Shown here one piece after another: positions 15,722-23,660 of a stretch of DNA of 28,212 bases; the first letter of the stretch is position 1; each line of letters opens with the position of its first letter. The notes under the pieces were generated by a model. That model was not told where the DNA came from, ran no database searches, and saw nothing but the letters and a program-made list of their open reading frames with translations. Source of the stretch: DAOMNN01 sp035443825 (GTDB lineage: Bacteria; Pseudomonadota; Gammaproteobacteria; Burkholderiales; Rhodocyclaceae). The stretch spans positions 1 through 28,212 of the forward strand of contig DAOMNN010000043.1 in NCBI GenBank assembly GCA_035443825.1, given 5' to 3'. The translations under genes were made by a program, and so were the position numbers.

Positions 15722-15776
15722 TGAACCTCAGATGAACACCGGTTTCAGGTTGCGTTCAGGCGCCCGCCCGAATAAT
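15722..15776 (+). promoter_or_regulatory. Four 11-bp-phased half-sites and -10 of the PepSY-cytochrome operon
   Basis: TGAAC occurs at 15722 and 15733 and TTCAGG at 15744 and 15755, all exactly 11 bases apart. The last two form hexamer-N5-hexamer, the geometry used by OmpR/PmrA/QseB-family response regulators. A -10-like AATAAT (15771-15776) lies 10 bases after the last hexamer with no good -35, as expected for an activator-dependent promoter. The predicted leader to the ATG at 15833 is about 50 bases. The regulator itself is not in the window. Confidence 0.55.
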
Positions 15777-15832
15777 GCGATCACGGTCGGACACCGGTCC
15801 GGATCGGCCCAGCCACAACAGGAGTTTTCATC

Positions 15833-16159
15833 ATGCGTGCCACTCATCTCGTTTCGACGCTTGCCCTCAGCGCAGGCCTCATTGCCGGCGGCGTCATGCT
15901 CGCGCCGGCATTTGCCCAGAATGCCAACCCGACGGCTGCGTCTGCTGGCGCCGCGGCAGATTCTCAATGGCTGTCCATGCGCGAGGTGCTCGAACGCCTC
16001 GAAGCGGCCGGCTACAGCGATTTCGAGGAAATCGAGCGCGAACGCGACGGCTACGAGATCAAGGCTGTCGACGTCAACGGCCAGCGTGTCGAAATCGACG
16101 TCCATCCGCTCACCGCCGAAGTGCTCAAGACCGAGGTCAAGGGCGACAAGCGCCGCTAA
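15833..16159 (+). CDS. Periplasmic PepSY-domain protein
   Basis: 108 residues with a signal peptide cut near residue 28 (APAFA|QN). The mature protein has a short Ala-rich spacer and one PepSY domain (about 47-101: LSMREVLERLEAAGYSDFEE, then GYEIKAVDVNGQRVEIDV and TAEVLK). Small single-PepSY periplasmic proteins are commonly encoded with two-component systems, cytochromes b or metal-stress genes. Their molecular role is unclear (inhibition or ligand binding has been proposed for the family). AGGAG lies 8 bases before the ATG. It is the first gene of the plus-strand operon, 89 bases ahead of the next gene. Confidence 0.88.
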   Translation: MRATHLVSTLALSAGLIAGGVMLAPAFAQNANPTAASAGAAADSQWLSMREVLERLEAAGYSDFEEIERERDGYEIKAVDVNGQRVEIDVHPLTAEVLKTEVKGDKRR

Positions 16160-16248
16160 CGCGGGCGCGGGGGCAGTCTTCTTGCCTGCCTCCGGTGCGT
16201 CTCAACCTGCAGCATCCCGATTGAAACAACGCATTCCACAGGAAAATC

Positions 16249-16785
16249 ATGATCACTACACTCAAGCTTTCAAGACTCGTCACCATCGCCGGACTCGGAT
16301 TCGCAACGGCTGCAGGCAGTGCCTGGGCCGCAACAGCCGCCGCACCGTTGCATGATCACGGCGCGGCCAGCGGGTCGCCCATGCTGATGGCCGTCAGCGG
16401 CAAGAAGTGGGTTGCCGACACCACGCTGAGTCGTGCGATGACGAGCATCCATGGTGCCGTTCACGCGGAGTTCGCGGATGTCGCCGCACTCGACGATGCC
16501 CTTGCCGGCAAGGGACTGACCCGGAAGGCACTCAGAAGGAAGTACCTCGCACTGGCGAAGAAGATCAACGACGAAGTGGCGTACATGATCGGCAACTGCC
16601 GCCTCGAGCCGGAGGCCGATGCACGACTTCACCTCGTGATCGCCGACCTCACCGAGGGCGTGGCGGCGATGGAAGGCCAGGACGAATACGGCAGCCGTCG
16701 CGACGGCGTGGTCAAGGTGATGGGCGCGCTCGACAGGTACATCGTGCATTTCGACGATCCGGGCTTCATGGCGGTGCACCGCTGA
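16249..16785 (+). CDS. DnrO-like exported helical protein
   Basis: 178 residues. A signal peptide ends near residue 27 (GSAWA|AT), followed by a short His-containing stretch (LHDHG). The body is helical and carries a family pattern I recognise from proteins annotated DnrO in gammaproteobacteria: GKKWVADTTLSRAM, IGNCRLEPEADARLHLVIAD, and YIVHFDDPGF near the end. The single mature Cys (C117), H128 and H167 are conserved in that pattern. The name is a legacy label; no enzymatic role is established here. The predicted fold is a periplasmic helical bundle, which would suit ligand or metal binding. AGGAAA precedes the ATG by 4 bases. It sits between the PepSY gene and the cytochrome genes on the same strand. 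Confidence 0.7.
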   Translation: MITTLKLSRLVTIAGLGFATAAGSAWAATAAAPLHDHGAASGSPMLMAVSGKKWVADTTLSRAMTSIHGAVHAEFADVAALDDALAGKGLTRKALRRKYLALAKKINDEVAYMIGNCRLEPEADARLHLVIADLTEGVAAMEGQDEYGSRRDGVVKVMGALDRYIVHFDDPGFMAVHR

Positions 16786-16894
16786 GAAGCGATTCCACGT
16801 CCGCATGAACGGCAGAGCCAGCCGCTCGACACGCCGTTCACGTGCGCTGGCGCACAGTGGCGACATTCCACGATTACCAACAGGAGCTTCCACC

Positions 16895-17311
16895 ATGTCC
16901 ATACGTTCGACGGCACTCATGTTGCTCGTCCTCGCGAGCGCATCCGCCCACGCCTTGGGGGGTACGCTCGAGGAGCAACTGGTCCGCTACGCCGCCGAAG
17001 TCCGTGCGGCCGATTCCGCGTTCAGCGGATTCTCGGCGGCGCGTGGCGAGCAGTTTCACAACGCGCGCTTCGGAACCGGCAAACCCGATACGCCCGCATG
17101 TTCCACTTGCCATGGCAGCGATCCGGCGACGCCCGGTCGAACCCTCACCGGCAAGGCTATCGAACCGGTCGCGCTGTCCGCGTCGCCTTCCCGCTATGCC
17201 GATCCGGAAAAGGTCGAGAAGTGGTTCAAGCGCAACTGCAACGAGGTGCTCGGCCGCGCGTGTTCACCCGCCGAAAAGGGCGATTGGCTTGCATACATGC
17301 AGTCGCGCTGA
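16895..17311 (+). CDS. shp: SHP-type monoheme cytochrome c (DUF1924)
   Basis: 138 residues from the ATG at 16895, which is preceded by AGGAG; a longer in-frame start at 16805 would put 30 unlikely residues ahead of the signal peptide. The signal peptide ends near residue 20 (SAHA|LGG). The heme is attached at C69-S-T-C72-H73. The segment KRNCNEVLGRACSPAEKGDWL (112-132) matches SHP, the sphaeroides heme protein family: N114 is the likely distal heme ligand and C115/C123 the likely disulfide. SHP proteins are periplasmic, bind small ligands such as O2 or NO when reduced, and are reduced by the diheme cytochrome encoded next door. The diheme gene follows 24 bases later. Confidence 0.88.
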   Translation: MSIRSTALMLLVLASASAHALGGTLEEQLVRYAAEVRAADSAFSGFSAARGEQFHNARFGTGKPDTPACSTCHGSDPATPGRTLTGKAIEPVALSASPSRYADPEKVEKWFKRNCNEVLGRACSPAEKGDWLAYMQSR

Positions 17312-17335
17312 ATCCGTCCGATCAAGGAGATCCCA

Positions 17336-17845
17336 ATGAACACAACGACCCTGCGCGTCCCGTACCGCCCCATCATCATGGGCCTGCTGCTCATGGCGCC
17401 CCTGGCGTTCGTCCTGGATCGTGCCCAGGCTGGCGACTCACACTACTATCCACCCGTGACCGACCCCGTCGTGCTCGAGGAGTGCGGAAGCTGCCATCTC
17501 GCGTTTCCGCCATCGATGCTGCCGGCCCGGTCCTGGACCGTGATGATGGCCAATCTCGAAGATCATTTCGGCGACGACGCCAGCCTGTCCGCGGACGCCG
17601 CCCGGCACATCGAGGCGTATCTGGTCGAGCGCGCCGCCGACCGTGGTGGTCAGCGCTACGTGGGAAAGCTGCTGCGCGGGGTGGGTGCGCGCGAGGCACC
17701 GCAACGAATCTCCGAGTTGCCCAAATGGGTGCACGAGCATGATGAAGTGCGCCGATCCAGGTGGAGCGAGCCCGAGGTGCGCTCGAAGGCCAACTGCGCC
17801 GCCTGTCACCGTGATGCGGAACAGGGGTACTACGACGATGACTGA
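17336..17845 (+). CDS. dhc: Diheme cytochrome c (DHC family)
   Basis: 169 residues. A signal peptide ends near residue 32 (RAQA|GD). Two c-type heme motifs are present: C50-GS-C53-H54 and C154-AA-C157-H158, placed near the two ends as in DHC proteins. The intervening SWTVMMANLEDHFGDDASL segment also fits the family. DHC is the electron donor to SHP and receives electrons from a membrane cytochrome b. The ribosome site is AAGGAGA about 8 bases upstream. It lies 24 bases after the SHP gene; the ferric-reductase-like gene begins 63 bases after its stop, bridged by a tiny open frame. Confidence 0.9.
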   Translation: MNTTTLRVPYRPIIMGLLLMAPLAFVLDRAQAGDSHYYPPVTDPVVLEECGSCHLAFPPSMLPARSWTVMMANLEDHFGDDASLSADAARHIEAYLVERAADRGGQRYVGKLLRGVGAREAPQRISELPKWVHEHDEVRRSRWSEPEVRSKANCAACHRDAEQGYYDDD

Positions 17846-17912
17846 GATGCAGGCAGGGAAGCGGCCGACCGCTCTCGCCATTGGCAATCTTCGCTACGGA
17901 CCAGGATCATGA
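17838..17912 (+). CDS. Possible 24-residue coupling ORF between dhc and the reductase gene
   Basis: This tiny frame starts inside the last codons of dhc and stops at a TGA that overlaps the reductase start (ATGA at 17909-17912). It has no recognisable product and could be chance. Its position would allow ribosomes leaving dhc to translate through to the reductase start, giving translational coupling across an otherwise untranslated 63-base gap. The reductase start itself has only a modest AGGA just 3 bases away. Confidence 0.22.
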   Translation: MTEMQAGKRPTALAIGNLRYGPGS

Positions 17913-19228
17913 TTCCTACGCTGACCACCTTCATTGTTCTCATCCTGATGTCCTGGGTCGGGGCGCTCGTCGCCAACGGTCCCGGCGCAGGCTCCCTCCC
18001 ATGGGCCATCTACGACCAAGCGCTTTACCTCAGCGGCCTGCTCGCGATCGGGCTGATGTCGCTGGCAATGGTCCTGGCCACGCGTCCTGCGTGGCTGGAG
18101 CGCCCGCTGGGTGGCATGGACCGCATCTACCGTATTCACAAATGGAGCGGCATCCTTGCCGTCGGGTTCGCCGCGCTGCACTGGCTGGTCGAGATGTCGG
18201 ACGACGTCATCAAGGCCTTGTTCGGCCGTGGCGGCCGCGCGCCCGAGGAAAGATTCACCGGCCTGCTCGACGCGTTGCGCGACGCGGGTGAGGAACTGGG
18301 CGAGTTTGCGATCTATCTGGTCATCGCAATGATCGCGCTGGCGCTGTGGAAGCGCGTTCCGTACAAGTTCTGGCGGCATCTCCATCGTGCGATGCCGGTG
18401 CTGTATCTCATGCTCGCCTTCCATGCCGCCGTGCTGGCACCGACGGCCTACTGGAGCCAGCCGGTGGGACTGATGCTCGCGCTGATGCTGACGGCCGGTT
18501 CGATCGCCGCCGGACTGTCGCTCACCGGCCTGGTCGGCCGCGGCCGCCAGGCCCGGGGCGTGGTGCTCTCGATCTCCACGCCGACCCCCGATGTCACCGA
18601 GGTGGTGTGCCGGCTCGACGGCAAGTGGCGCGGTCACCGCGCCGGACAGTTTGCCTTCGTGAGCTTCGATCGCTTCGAGGGTGCGCACCCCTTCACCATC
18701 GCCGGCTCTGATCGCAGCGACCGTAGCGTGAGCTTTCAGATCAAGGCGCTGGGGGACTATACGCGGCAGCTTCCAAACCTCGTCCGCGTCGGGCAGCCGG
18801 TGACGGTCGAAGGTCCGTACGGGCGCTTCGAACTTGACCGCCAGGATCGCAAGGCGCGCCAGATCTGGGTTGCGGGCGGTATCGGCATCACTCCGTTCAT
18901 CGCGTGGCTCGAGGCCCTGCGATCGAATCCGGACTCAGCCCCGGTCGCCGACCTGCACTACAGCACCCGCAATCGCGACCACGACCCGTTCGTCGCACGG
19001 CTCGAGACCCTGAGCGCCGAGTTGCCACAGATCACGCTCCACATTCATGACGCCGGCAGTGGGGAAGTATTGTCCGCCGAGCGACTGGCGGCGCTTCACC
19101 AGGGTTCGCAGGCAGCCGAAGTCTGGTTCTGTGGCCCGCGCGGATTCGGCGAGCAACTGCGGGCGGGCCTGAGTCGCGCATGGGGCCGGCGTCTGCGCTT
19201 TCATCAGGAAGCGTTCGAGATGCGCTGA
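17909..19228 (+). CDS. Ferric-reductase-like flavocytochrome b (NAD(P)H:heme b oxidoreductase)
   Basis: 439 residues. About six membrane helices (residues 5-200) form a ferric-reductase-like transmembrane domain. H77/H91 and H159/H172 are placed to ligate two b hemes in adjacent helices. The cytoplasmic part is a ferredoxin-NADP reductase module: FAD-binding domain (about 212-310, with HPFTIAGS), then a pyridine-nucleotide domain (GGIGITPFIAW) and the terminal WFCGPRGFG. It should move electrons from NAD(P)H through FAD and heme b across the inner membrane. In the operon its natural acceptors would be DHC and then SHP, replacing the flavin-free cytochrome b reported beside SHP/DHC in other bacteria. 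It is the last gene of the operon; 240 bases separate it from the next gene. Confidence 0.88.
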   Translation: MIPTLTTFIVLILMSWVGALVANGPGAGSLPWAIYDQALYLSGLLAIGLMSLAMVLATRPAWLERPLGGMDRIYRIHKWSGILAVGFAALHWLVEMSDDVIKALFGRGGRAPEERFTGLLDALRDAGEELGEFAIYLVIAMIALALWKRVPYKFWRHLHRAMPVLYLMLAFHAAVLAPTAYWSQPVGLMLALMLTAGSIAAGLSLTGLVGRGRQARGVVLSISTPTPDVTEVVCRLDGKWRGHRAGQFAFVSFDRFEGAHPFTIAGSDRSDRSVSFQIKALGDYTRQLPNLVRVGQPVTVEGPYGRFELDRQDRKARQIWVAGGIGITPFIAWLEALRSNPDSAPVADLHYSTRNRDHDPFVARLETLSAELPQITLHIHDAGSGEVLSAERLAALHQGSQAAEVWFCGPRGFGEQLRAGLSRAWGRRLRFHQEAFEMR

Positions 19229-19335
19229 AGCGCGGCAGCGACCGCGACGCTCCGGATCGGGATCGCGGCACGTCACGACACATCCGGGCCGCGATCGACC
19301 CCGGGACGTTCATGCAGCGGTTAGACTTGCGCCAT

Positions 19336-19363
19336 GACGCCGGACGCCGGACGCCGGACGGCG
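19336..19363. repeat. 7-bp tandem repeat (GACGCCG x3 plus one variant)
   Basis: Three perfect GACGCCG units at 19336-19356 are followed by GACGGCG. They lie in the 240-base gap between the flavocytochrome and the P-type ATPase genes, outside any supported coding region. This is probably a slippage tract and may vary between strains. Confidence 0.7.
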
Positions 19364-19468
19364 GTCGACCGGTGACCTGGGAAATCGGGGCGCCGGGATG
19401 GGATCGAAGAGGAATGCCATGCAGTCTGGGGCAGTGCGTGTGCGCTTGGTCGGCGGAATGATGCGGTC

Positions 19469-22063
19469 ATGATTGATCCGTTGCCTGACAATGCGAGCGG
19501 GACACCGACCGGCTTGAGCGCGGAGGAGGCGGCACGTCGGCTTGCCGCCGACGGCCCCAACGCCTTGCCCGGCAGCGCGCCGAAATCGACTGCCGCGATC
19601 GTGCGCGGGGTGGTGAGCGAGCCGATGTTCCTGATGCTGTTGGCTGCCGGTGCGCTTTATCTCGCGTTGGGTGACCGTGCCGAGGCACTCTTCCTGCTCG
19701 GATTTGTCGTCGTGGTCATCGGCATCGCCCTGGCGCAGGAACGCCGTACCCAGCGGGCGCTCGAGTCCTTGCGCGACCTGTCGGCGCCGCGTGCGCTGGT
19801 GATCCGGGACGGGAAGGAGCTCCGCATCGCCGGGCGCGACGTGGTGTGCGGGGACGTGCTCGTGCTTCATGAAGGTGACCGCGTGCCGGCCGACGCGCTG
19901 CTGCTTGATGGGCAGCTGTCGGCAGATGAGTCCCTGCTGACCGGCGAGGCGGTGCCGGCATCCAAGGTGCCCGCGCAGCCGGGAACGATCGGCGAGTTCG
20001 GGCTGCCCGGCGGTGACGGCACGCCATTCCTGTTCGCGAGCAGCGTGGTCACGCGGGGCATCGGTGTCGCCGAGGTTCGGGCCGTCGCGGGCGCTACGGC
20101 CGTGGGCAGGATCGGCGAGGCGCTTGCGGCCACCACCGAACCGCCGTCGGCGCTGCAGCGGAATTCGCGCCGCCTTGTGCGCAACCTCGGCATCGGTGCG
20201 GTGCTGCTCGCCGTTGCGTTGGTGTTGCTCGGCTGGCTGTGGAACGAGCGTTCGCTGCCGGAGAGTCTGCTGTCGGGAATCGCGCTGGCGATGGCGATCC
20301 TGCCCGAGGAGATCCCGGTGATTCTCACCGTGTTCCTGGCGCTCGGAGCCTGGCGAATCGCACAGCAGCAGGTGCTGACGCGGCGGGTATCAGCGGTGGA
20401 GGCGCTGGGCGCGATCACCGTGCTCGCGGTCGACAAGACCGGCACACTGACGCAGAACCGGATGACCGTTGCCGAGGTGGCCACGGCCGATGCGCACTTC
20501 GTGCCGGGCGCGGCCACGGACTTGCCAGAAGCCTTCCATCCCGTCGTCGAGTTTGCGATGCTTGCGACTCCGGCCGACCCGTTCGACCCGATGGAGAAAG
20601 CGATCCAGGCCTTTGGACGGCATTGGCTGGCGGGGACGGAGCATGTGCACGATGGTCACATGCCTGAGTTCGAGTATCCGCTCTCGGGCGAGATCATGGC
20701 CATGACGCGTGTCTTTTCCGGGGTGGATCCATCGCGATACCTGCTGGCCGCCAAGGGCGCGCCGGAAGCCGTGGCCGACCTGTGTCACCTGCCGGTGTCA
20801 CAGCGTGAGGCAATCCGCAGCCGGGTCGAGCAGATGGCGGAGCGTGGCCTGCGCGTACTCGGCGTGGCGAAGGGCCGCTGGTCGGCCCCGTCGCTTCCCG
20901 GAGACGAGACGGCGTCGCCGGATTGGCCGGCGAGTCAGCACGACTTCGATTTCGAGTTCCTCGGGCTGGTCGGACTTGCCGACCCGCCGCGCGAGGATGT
21001 GCCCGGGGCGATTGCGCAGTGTCGCGCGGCCGGTGTGCGGGTGATCATGATGACCGGCGATCATCCTGCAACGGCGCTTGCGATCGCGCGGCAGGTGGGC
21101 CTGAGCGAGCGCCCCGAGATCATCACCGGGCCCGAGATCGCAAGCCTTTCCGACGATGCGTTGCGTGCACGAATCCGCCAGGCGGATATCTGTGCGCGCC
21201 TGCAACCGGAGCACAAGCTACGCCTGGTGAAGGTGCTGCGTGGTGGCGGTGAGGTGGTGGCGATGACCGGTGACGGAGTGAACGATGCCCCGGCCCTGAA
21301 GGCCGCCGATGTCGGTGTCGCGATGGGCGAGCGTGGCACCGATGTCGCGCGCGAGGCTGCCGCGCTGGTGCTGCTGGACGACAGTTTCGTCCGTATCGTC
21401 GCGGCCATCCGGCAGGGGCGGCGCATCTTCGACAACATCGGGAAGGCTACGCGCTTCGTGTTCGCGGTGCACGTGCCGATCATCGCGCTGGCGCTGGTGC
21501 CGGCGCTGCTCAACTGGCCGATCCTGCTGCTGCCCGTGCATATCGTGCTGCTCGAGTTGTTGATCGATCCGGCATGCTCGGTCGTGTTCGAGGCCGAGCC
21601 GGAAGCCGCCGACGTCATGTCCCGCCCGCCGCGCGCGTTCGACGCCTCGCCGTTCTCGCTCGACAATCTGTTTCAGGGGGCGTTGCAGGGCATCGGGCTG
21701 GCAGCCATCCTGCTGGTCGGTCATGGCCTGCTCGCCGCCAACGGCATGGGCGAGCCGGAGAGCCGCAGCGCGGTGTTTGCGGCGATGGTGATCGGCGTGG
21801 TGATGTTGATCCTTGCCAACCGCAGCCCTGTGTACCGTATGGCCGACAACCGCACGGCACGTAACCCCTGGCTTGGATGGATGATCGGCGCGGTCGCGCT
21901 GCTGCTCGTGGTGGTTATCGCCATCCCCGCGCTGCGCCAGATCATGGGCCTGGCGCTGCCGGACGGCAGCATCCTCCTCGCGGCAGCGGCGATGTCGGCG
22001 CTGGGTGCCGGCTGGCTGGTCGCCATGCGCCGGACCGTCCGTATATGGCGGTCAGCCAGCTAG
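19469..22063 (+). CDS. Cation-transporting P-type ATPase (non-heavy-metal, PMCA/SERCA-like branch)
   Basis: 864 residues. The N-terminal part (GLSAEEAARRLAADGPNALP) is the cation-ATPase N-domain, with no HMA. The actuator has TGE (158-160), the fourth membrane helix has PEEIP (279-283), the phosphorylation site is DKTGTLTQN (D322), and later come the MTGDHPATA and MTGDGVNDAPALKAADVGVAMG hinge elements. About ten helices are expected. The canonical Ca2+ pump motif PEGLP is PEEIP here, and the sixth helix reads ELLIDPACSVVFE instead of the SERCA N-x-x-T-D pattern. This places it in a bacterial subgroup whose ion is not established. Ca2+, Mg2+ or another cation are all open. The start lacks a strong ribosome site. 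It is convergent with the hydrolase gene and not obviously in an operon. Confidence 0.9.
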   Translation: MIDPLPDNASGTPTGLSAEEAARRLAADGPNALPGSAPKSTAAIVRGVVSEPMFLMLLAAGALYLALGDRAEALFLLGFVVVVIGIALAQERRTQRALESLRDLSAPRALVIRDGKELRIAGRDVVCGDVLVLHEGDRVPADALLLDGQLSADESLLTGEAVPASKVPAQPGTIGEFGLPGGDGTPFLFASSVVTRGIGVAEVRAVAGATAVGRIGEALAATTEPPSALQRNSRRLVRNLGIGAVLLAVALVLLGWLWNERSLPESLLSGIALAMAILPEEIPVILTVFLALGAWRIAQQQVLTRRVSAVEALGAITVLAVDKTGTLTQNRMTVAEVATADAHFVPGAATDLPEAFHPVVEFAMLATPADPFDPMEKAIQAFGRHWLAGTEHVHDGHMPEFEYPLSGEIMAMTRVFSGVDPSRYLLAAKGAPEAVADLCHLPVSQREAIRSRVEQMAERGLRVLGVAKGRWSAPSLPGDETASPDWPASQHDFDFEFLGLVGLADPPREDVPGAIAQCRAAGVRVIMMTGDHPATALAIARQVGLSERPEIITGPEIASLSDDALRARIRQADICARLQPEHKLRLVKVLRGGGEVVAMTGDGVNDAPALKAADVGVAMGERGTDVAREAAALVLLDDSFVRIVAAIRQGRRIFDNIGKATRFVFAVHVPIIALALVPALLNWPILLLPVHIVLLELLIDPACSVVFEAEPEAADVMSRPPRAFDASPFSLDNLFQGALQGIGLAAILLVGHGLLAANGMGEPESRSAVFAAMVIGVVMLILANRSPVYRMADNRTARNPWLGWMIGAVALLLVVVIAIPALRQIMGLALPDGSILLAAAAMSALGAGWLVAMRRTVRIWRSAS

Positions 22064-22131
22064 GCCGTATTTCTCATACCGTCGCCGCTGCGGCGCGTCG
22101 ATCTGCGGCCGTGGCCGGACGCCGATGCCCC

Positions 22132-22992
22132 TCACGGGCCGTCGCACCAGCGCTCGATGGCCTCGCGCATCGCCAGCGGCTGCTCGGTCGGAATCCAGTG
22201 CTGCGCGGGGATGCGTTCGATGCGGCATGCGGGTAGGGTGGCGAGCAGGCGTTCGGTCGCGTCCACGTCACCGAATGTGCCGCCGGTGGACAACAGCGCC
22301 ATGGCCGGCGCGCGAATCGAGGCGAGATCGGGAAGGGGGCCGGTGACGGCGGCGAGGTCCTGCACGTAAACTACTGCCGGCACGCTGCGCAGATCCTCCA
22401 GCGGCGAGGCGTAGCGCGCCGTCGGGAAGGTGCCGCCGGTCCTTGCCGTCGCCGCACGTGCGTCGCGGTCCATCGCGGCGAGGTCGAGCGGCGCCAGATG
22501 TCGCCGGTGTACGCCGAGCGCCGCAAGCGCCCGAAGGAGCGGCGCCAGAGCGACGAGCAAGGGGCGCAGCGCGGCCACGCGCGCCATCGTGCCGGTCAGC
22601 GCCTGGCGGAACATGGGCTCGATCAGCACCAGCCCGGCGACGCGCCCCGGCTGACGATGGGCGAGCCACAGGGCAAGGTTGGCGCCGAGGCAGTGGCCGA
22701 CGAACTGTGCCTGCGGGATGTCCTCGGCGTCCAGCAGGGCCGCCAGATCGTCGCACCAGACCTCCATGCCGACGCGCCCGCGGTACAGCGATCCGCCATG
22801 GCCGCGCAGATCCACTATCAGCACATCCCAGTCCGTCGTCAGCCGCGTCGTCGCCGCGAACTCCGACCAGCGCGTCATGTTGCTTCCCAGCCCGTGCAGC
22901 AGGACGAGGGTGCGACGCGGCGCCCGCCCCCGGATGAGCCGGTAGGCGACGCGCGCGCCGTCCGCGGCGGTGAAGATCCTGAGCGCCTGCAT
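22132..22992 (-). CDS. Alpha/beta hydrolase with Cys at the nucleophile elbow
   Basis: 286 residues, cytoplasmic. The alpha/beta-hydrolase fold is clear: HGLGSNMTRWSEFA oxyanion region (33-46), DLRGHGGS (61-68), the nucleophile elbow GHCLGAN (99-105), and a late His (H265 in PAQHWIPTEQP) with Asp242 or Asp244 as acid. The nucleophile position is Cys101 rather than Ser, as in dienelactone hydrolases and a minority of other family members. The substrate cannot be predicted. GAAGGGAAC lies upstream of the ATG. It is divergent from the Cys-rich gene at 23137 and convergent with the ATPase gene, 68 bases apart. Confidence 0.85.
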   Translation of the reverse strand: MQALRIFTAADGARVAYRLIRGRAPRRTLVLLHGLGSNMTRWSEFAATTRLTTDWDVLIVDLRGHGGSLYRGRVGMEVWCDDLAALLDAEDIPQAQFVGHCLGANLALWLAHRQPGRVAGLVLIEPMFRQALTGTMARVAALRPLLVALAPLLRALAALGVHRRHLAPLDLAAMDRDARAATARTGGTFPTARYASPLEDLRSVPAVVYVQDLAAVTGPLPDLASIRAPAMALLSTGGTFGDVDATERLLATLPACRIERIPAQHWIPTEQPLAMREAIERWCDGP

Positions 22993-23009
22993 GTGTTCCC
23001 TTCGGCCCC

Positions 23010-23028
23010 GTTCTCATTCGCACTGGCG
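23010..23028. repeat. 19-base sequence repeated at 25557-25575 (one mismatch)
   Basis: GTTCTCATTCGCACTGGCG here matches 18 of 19 bases of a segment at 25557-25575, in the same orientation. This copy lies just upstream of the hydrolase start; the other copy spans one arm and the loop of the hairpin at the end of the esterase gene. It may be a dispersed short repeat or a shared regulatory site. Confidence 0.4.
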
Positions 23029-23136
23029 TTCCCCGAACGCACATTCTGCCTCAAGCGAGTGCCCGCGCCCTCGATCGGCCGCCTGTGCCAGAATGCCGTA
23101 TCTCCTCAGGATCCGGCGCGAATCCAGGCAGCTACG

Positions 23137-23592
23137 ATGGACGAGAACGAATTCAGGCGTGTCGCCGGGGGCTACGACCCCCAGCGCTGTCACTTCGCCA
23201 AGGCCATCCTGATGCGCTGTGCCGGCTGCAGCCGCTCGCAGCGCGTCCTGATCGCCGAGCGCGAAGCGGTTCACTGCATGTCGCCCGCAGGCCACGTGCG
23301 CTGCGGCACGTTGCTCCCGATGATGCGCGAAAAGGCGCTGTTCGCGCTCGGGATGGCGCATGCCGAACAGCAACTTCCCCATGGCAAGGAAGTGAAGGTC
23401 GAGTGCGGCGGACTCGGCGCGTTGTCGCAACTGCTCGGCCACGAAGCTCCGCCCGACATCGACACCCTGCTGCAGGCCGCCGAAACGACCTGGGGTTCGC
23501 CGCCCGTCATCCCCTGGGACGAGATCGTCCGCGCCATCAGCCACTATTCGCTGCGACGACGCAGCGGGCAGGGCGATCCCGACCGTCCATGA
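23137..23592 (+). CDS. Conserved-looking Cys-rich hypothetical protein
   Basis: 151 residues, no signal peptide or membrane helix. Cysteines cluster at C19, C28, C31, C47 and C56 in the first third (RCHFAKAILMRCAGCSRSQR, VHCMSPAGHVRCGTLLPMM), including a CxxC. This suggests a metal site or an iron-sulfur/zinc knuckle. The second half is helical and ends with IPWDEIVRAISHYSLRRR. I cannot name a family. The ATG at 23137 was chosen because the open frame upstream is antisense to the hydrolase gene; its ribosome site is weak. It is transcribed divergently from the hydrolase. Confidence 0.65.
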   Translation: MDENEFRRVAGGYDPQRCHFAKAILMRCAGCSRSQRVLIAEREAVHCMSPAGHVRCGTLLPMMREKALFALGMAHAEQQLPHGKEVKVECGGLGALSQLLGHEAPPDIDTLLQAAETTWGSPPVIPWDEIVRAISHYSLRRRSGQGDPDRP

Positions 23593-23660
23593 TCCGCCGG
23601 CAACGGCTTGCGTGTCGCCGTGACCCCGGTCGCGCCGGCCCACCGTTGTTACATTTTCCC

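Larger units (their letters stand above)
15269..15832. other. 564-base divergent control region
   Basis: Lies between the divergent starts of the copper ATPase (minus) and the PepSY gene (plus). It holds a TTAC-N6-GTAA dyad (15351-15364), a possible minus-strand -10 TATGAT (15311-15316), and the phased repeats with -10 at 15722-15776. The middle (about 15400-15700) contains only short unsupported open frames; no family was recognised on either strand. Its length is generous for two promoters, so it could conceal a decayed gene or a small RNA. Confidence 0.55.

Noticed and set aside
15501..16355. A 284-codon plus-strand frame spanning the PepSY gene
   Set aside because: It overlaps the PepSY gene in another frame; the PepSY frame has the signal peptide, ribosome site and domain.
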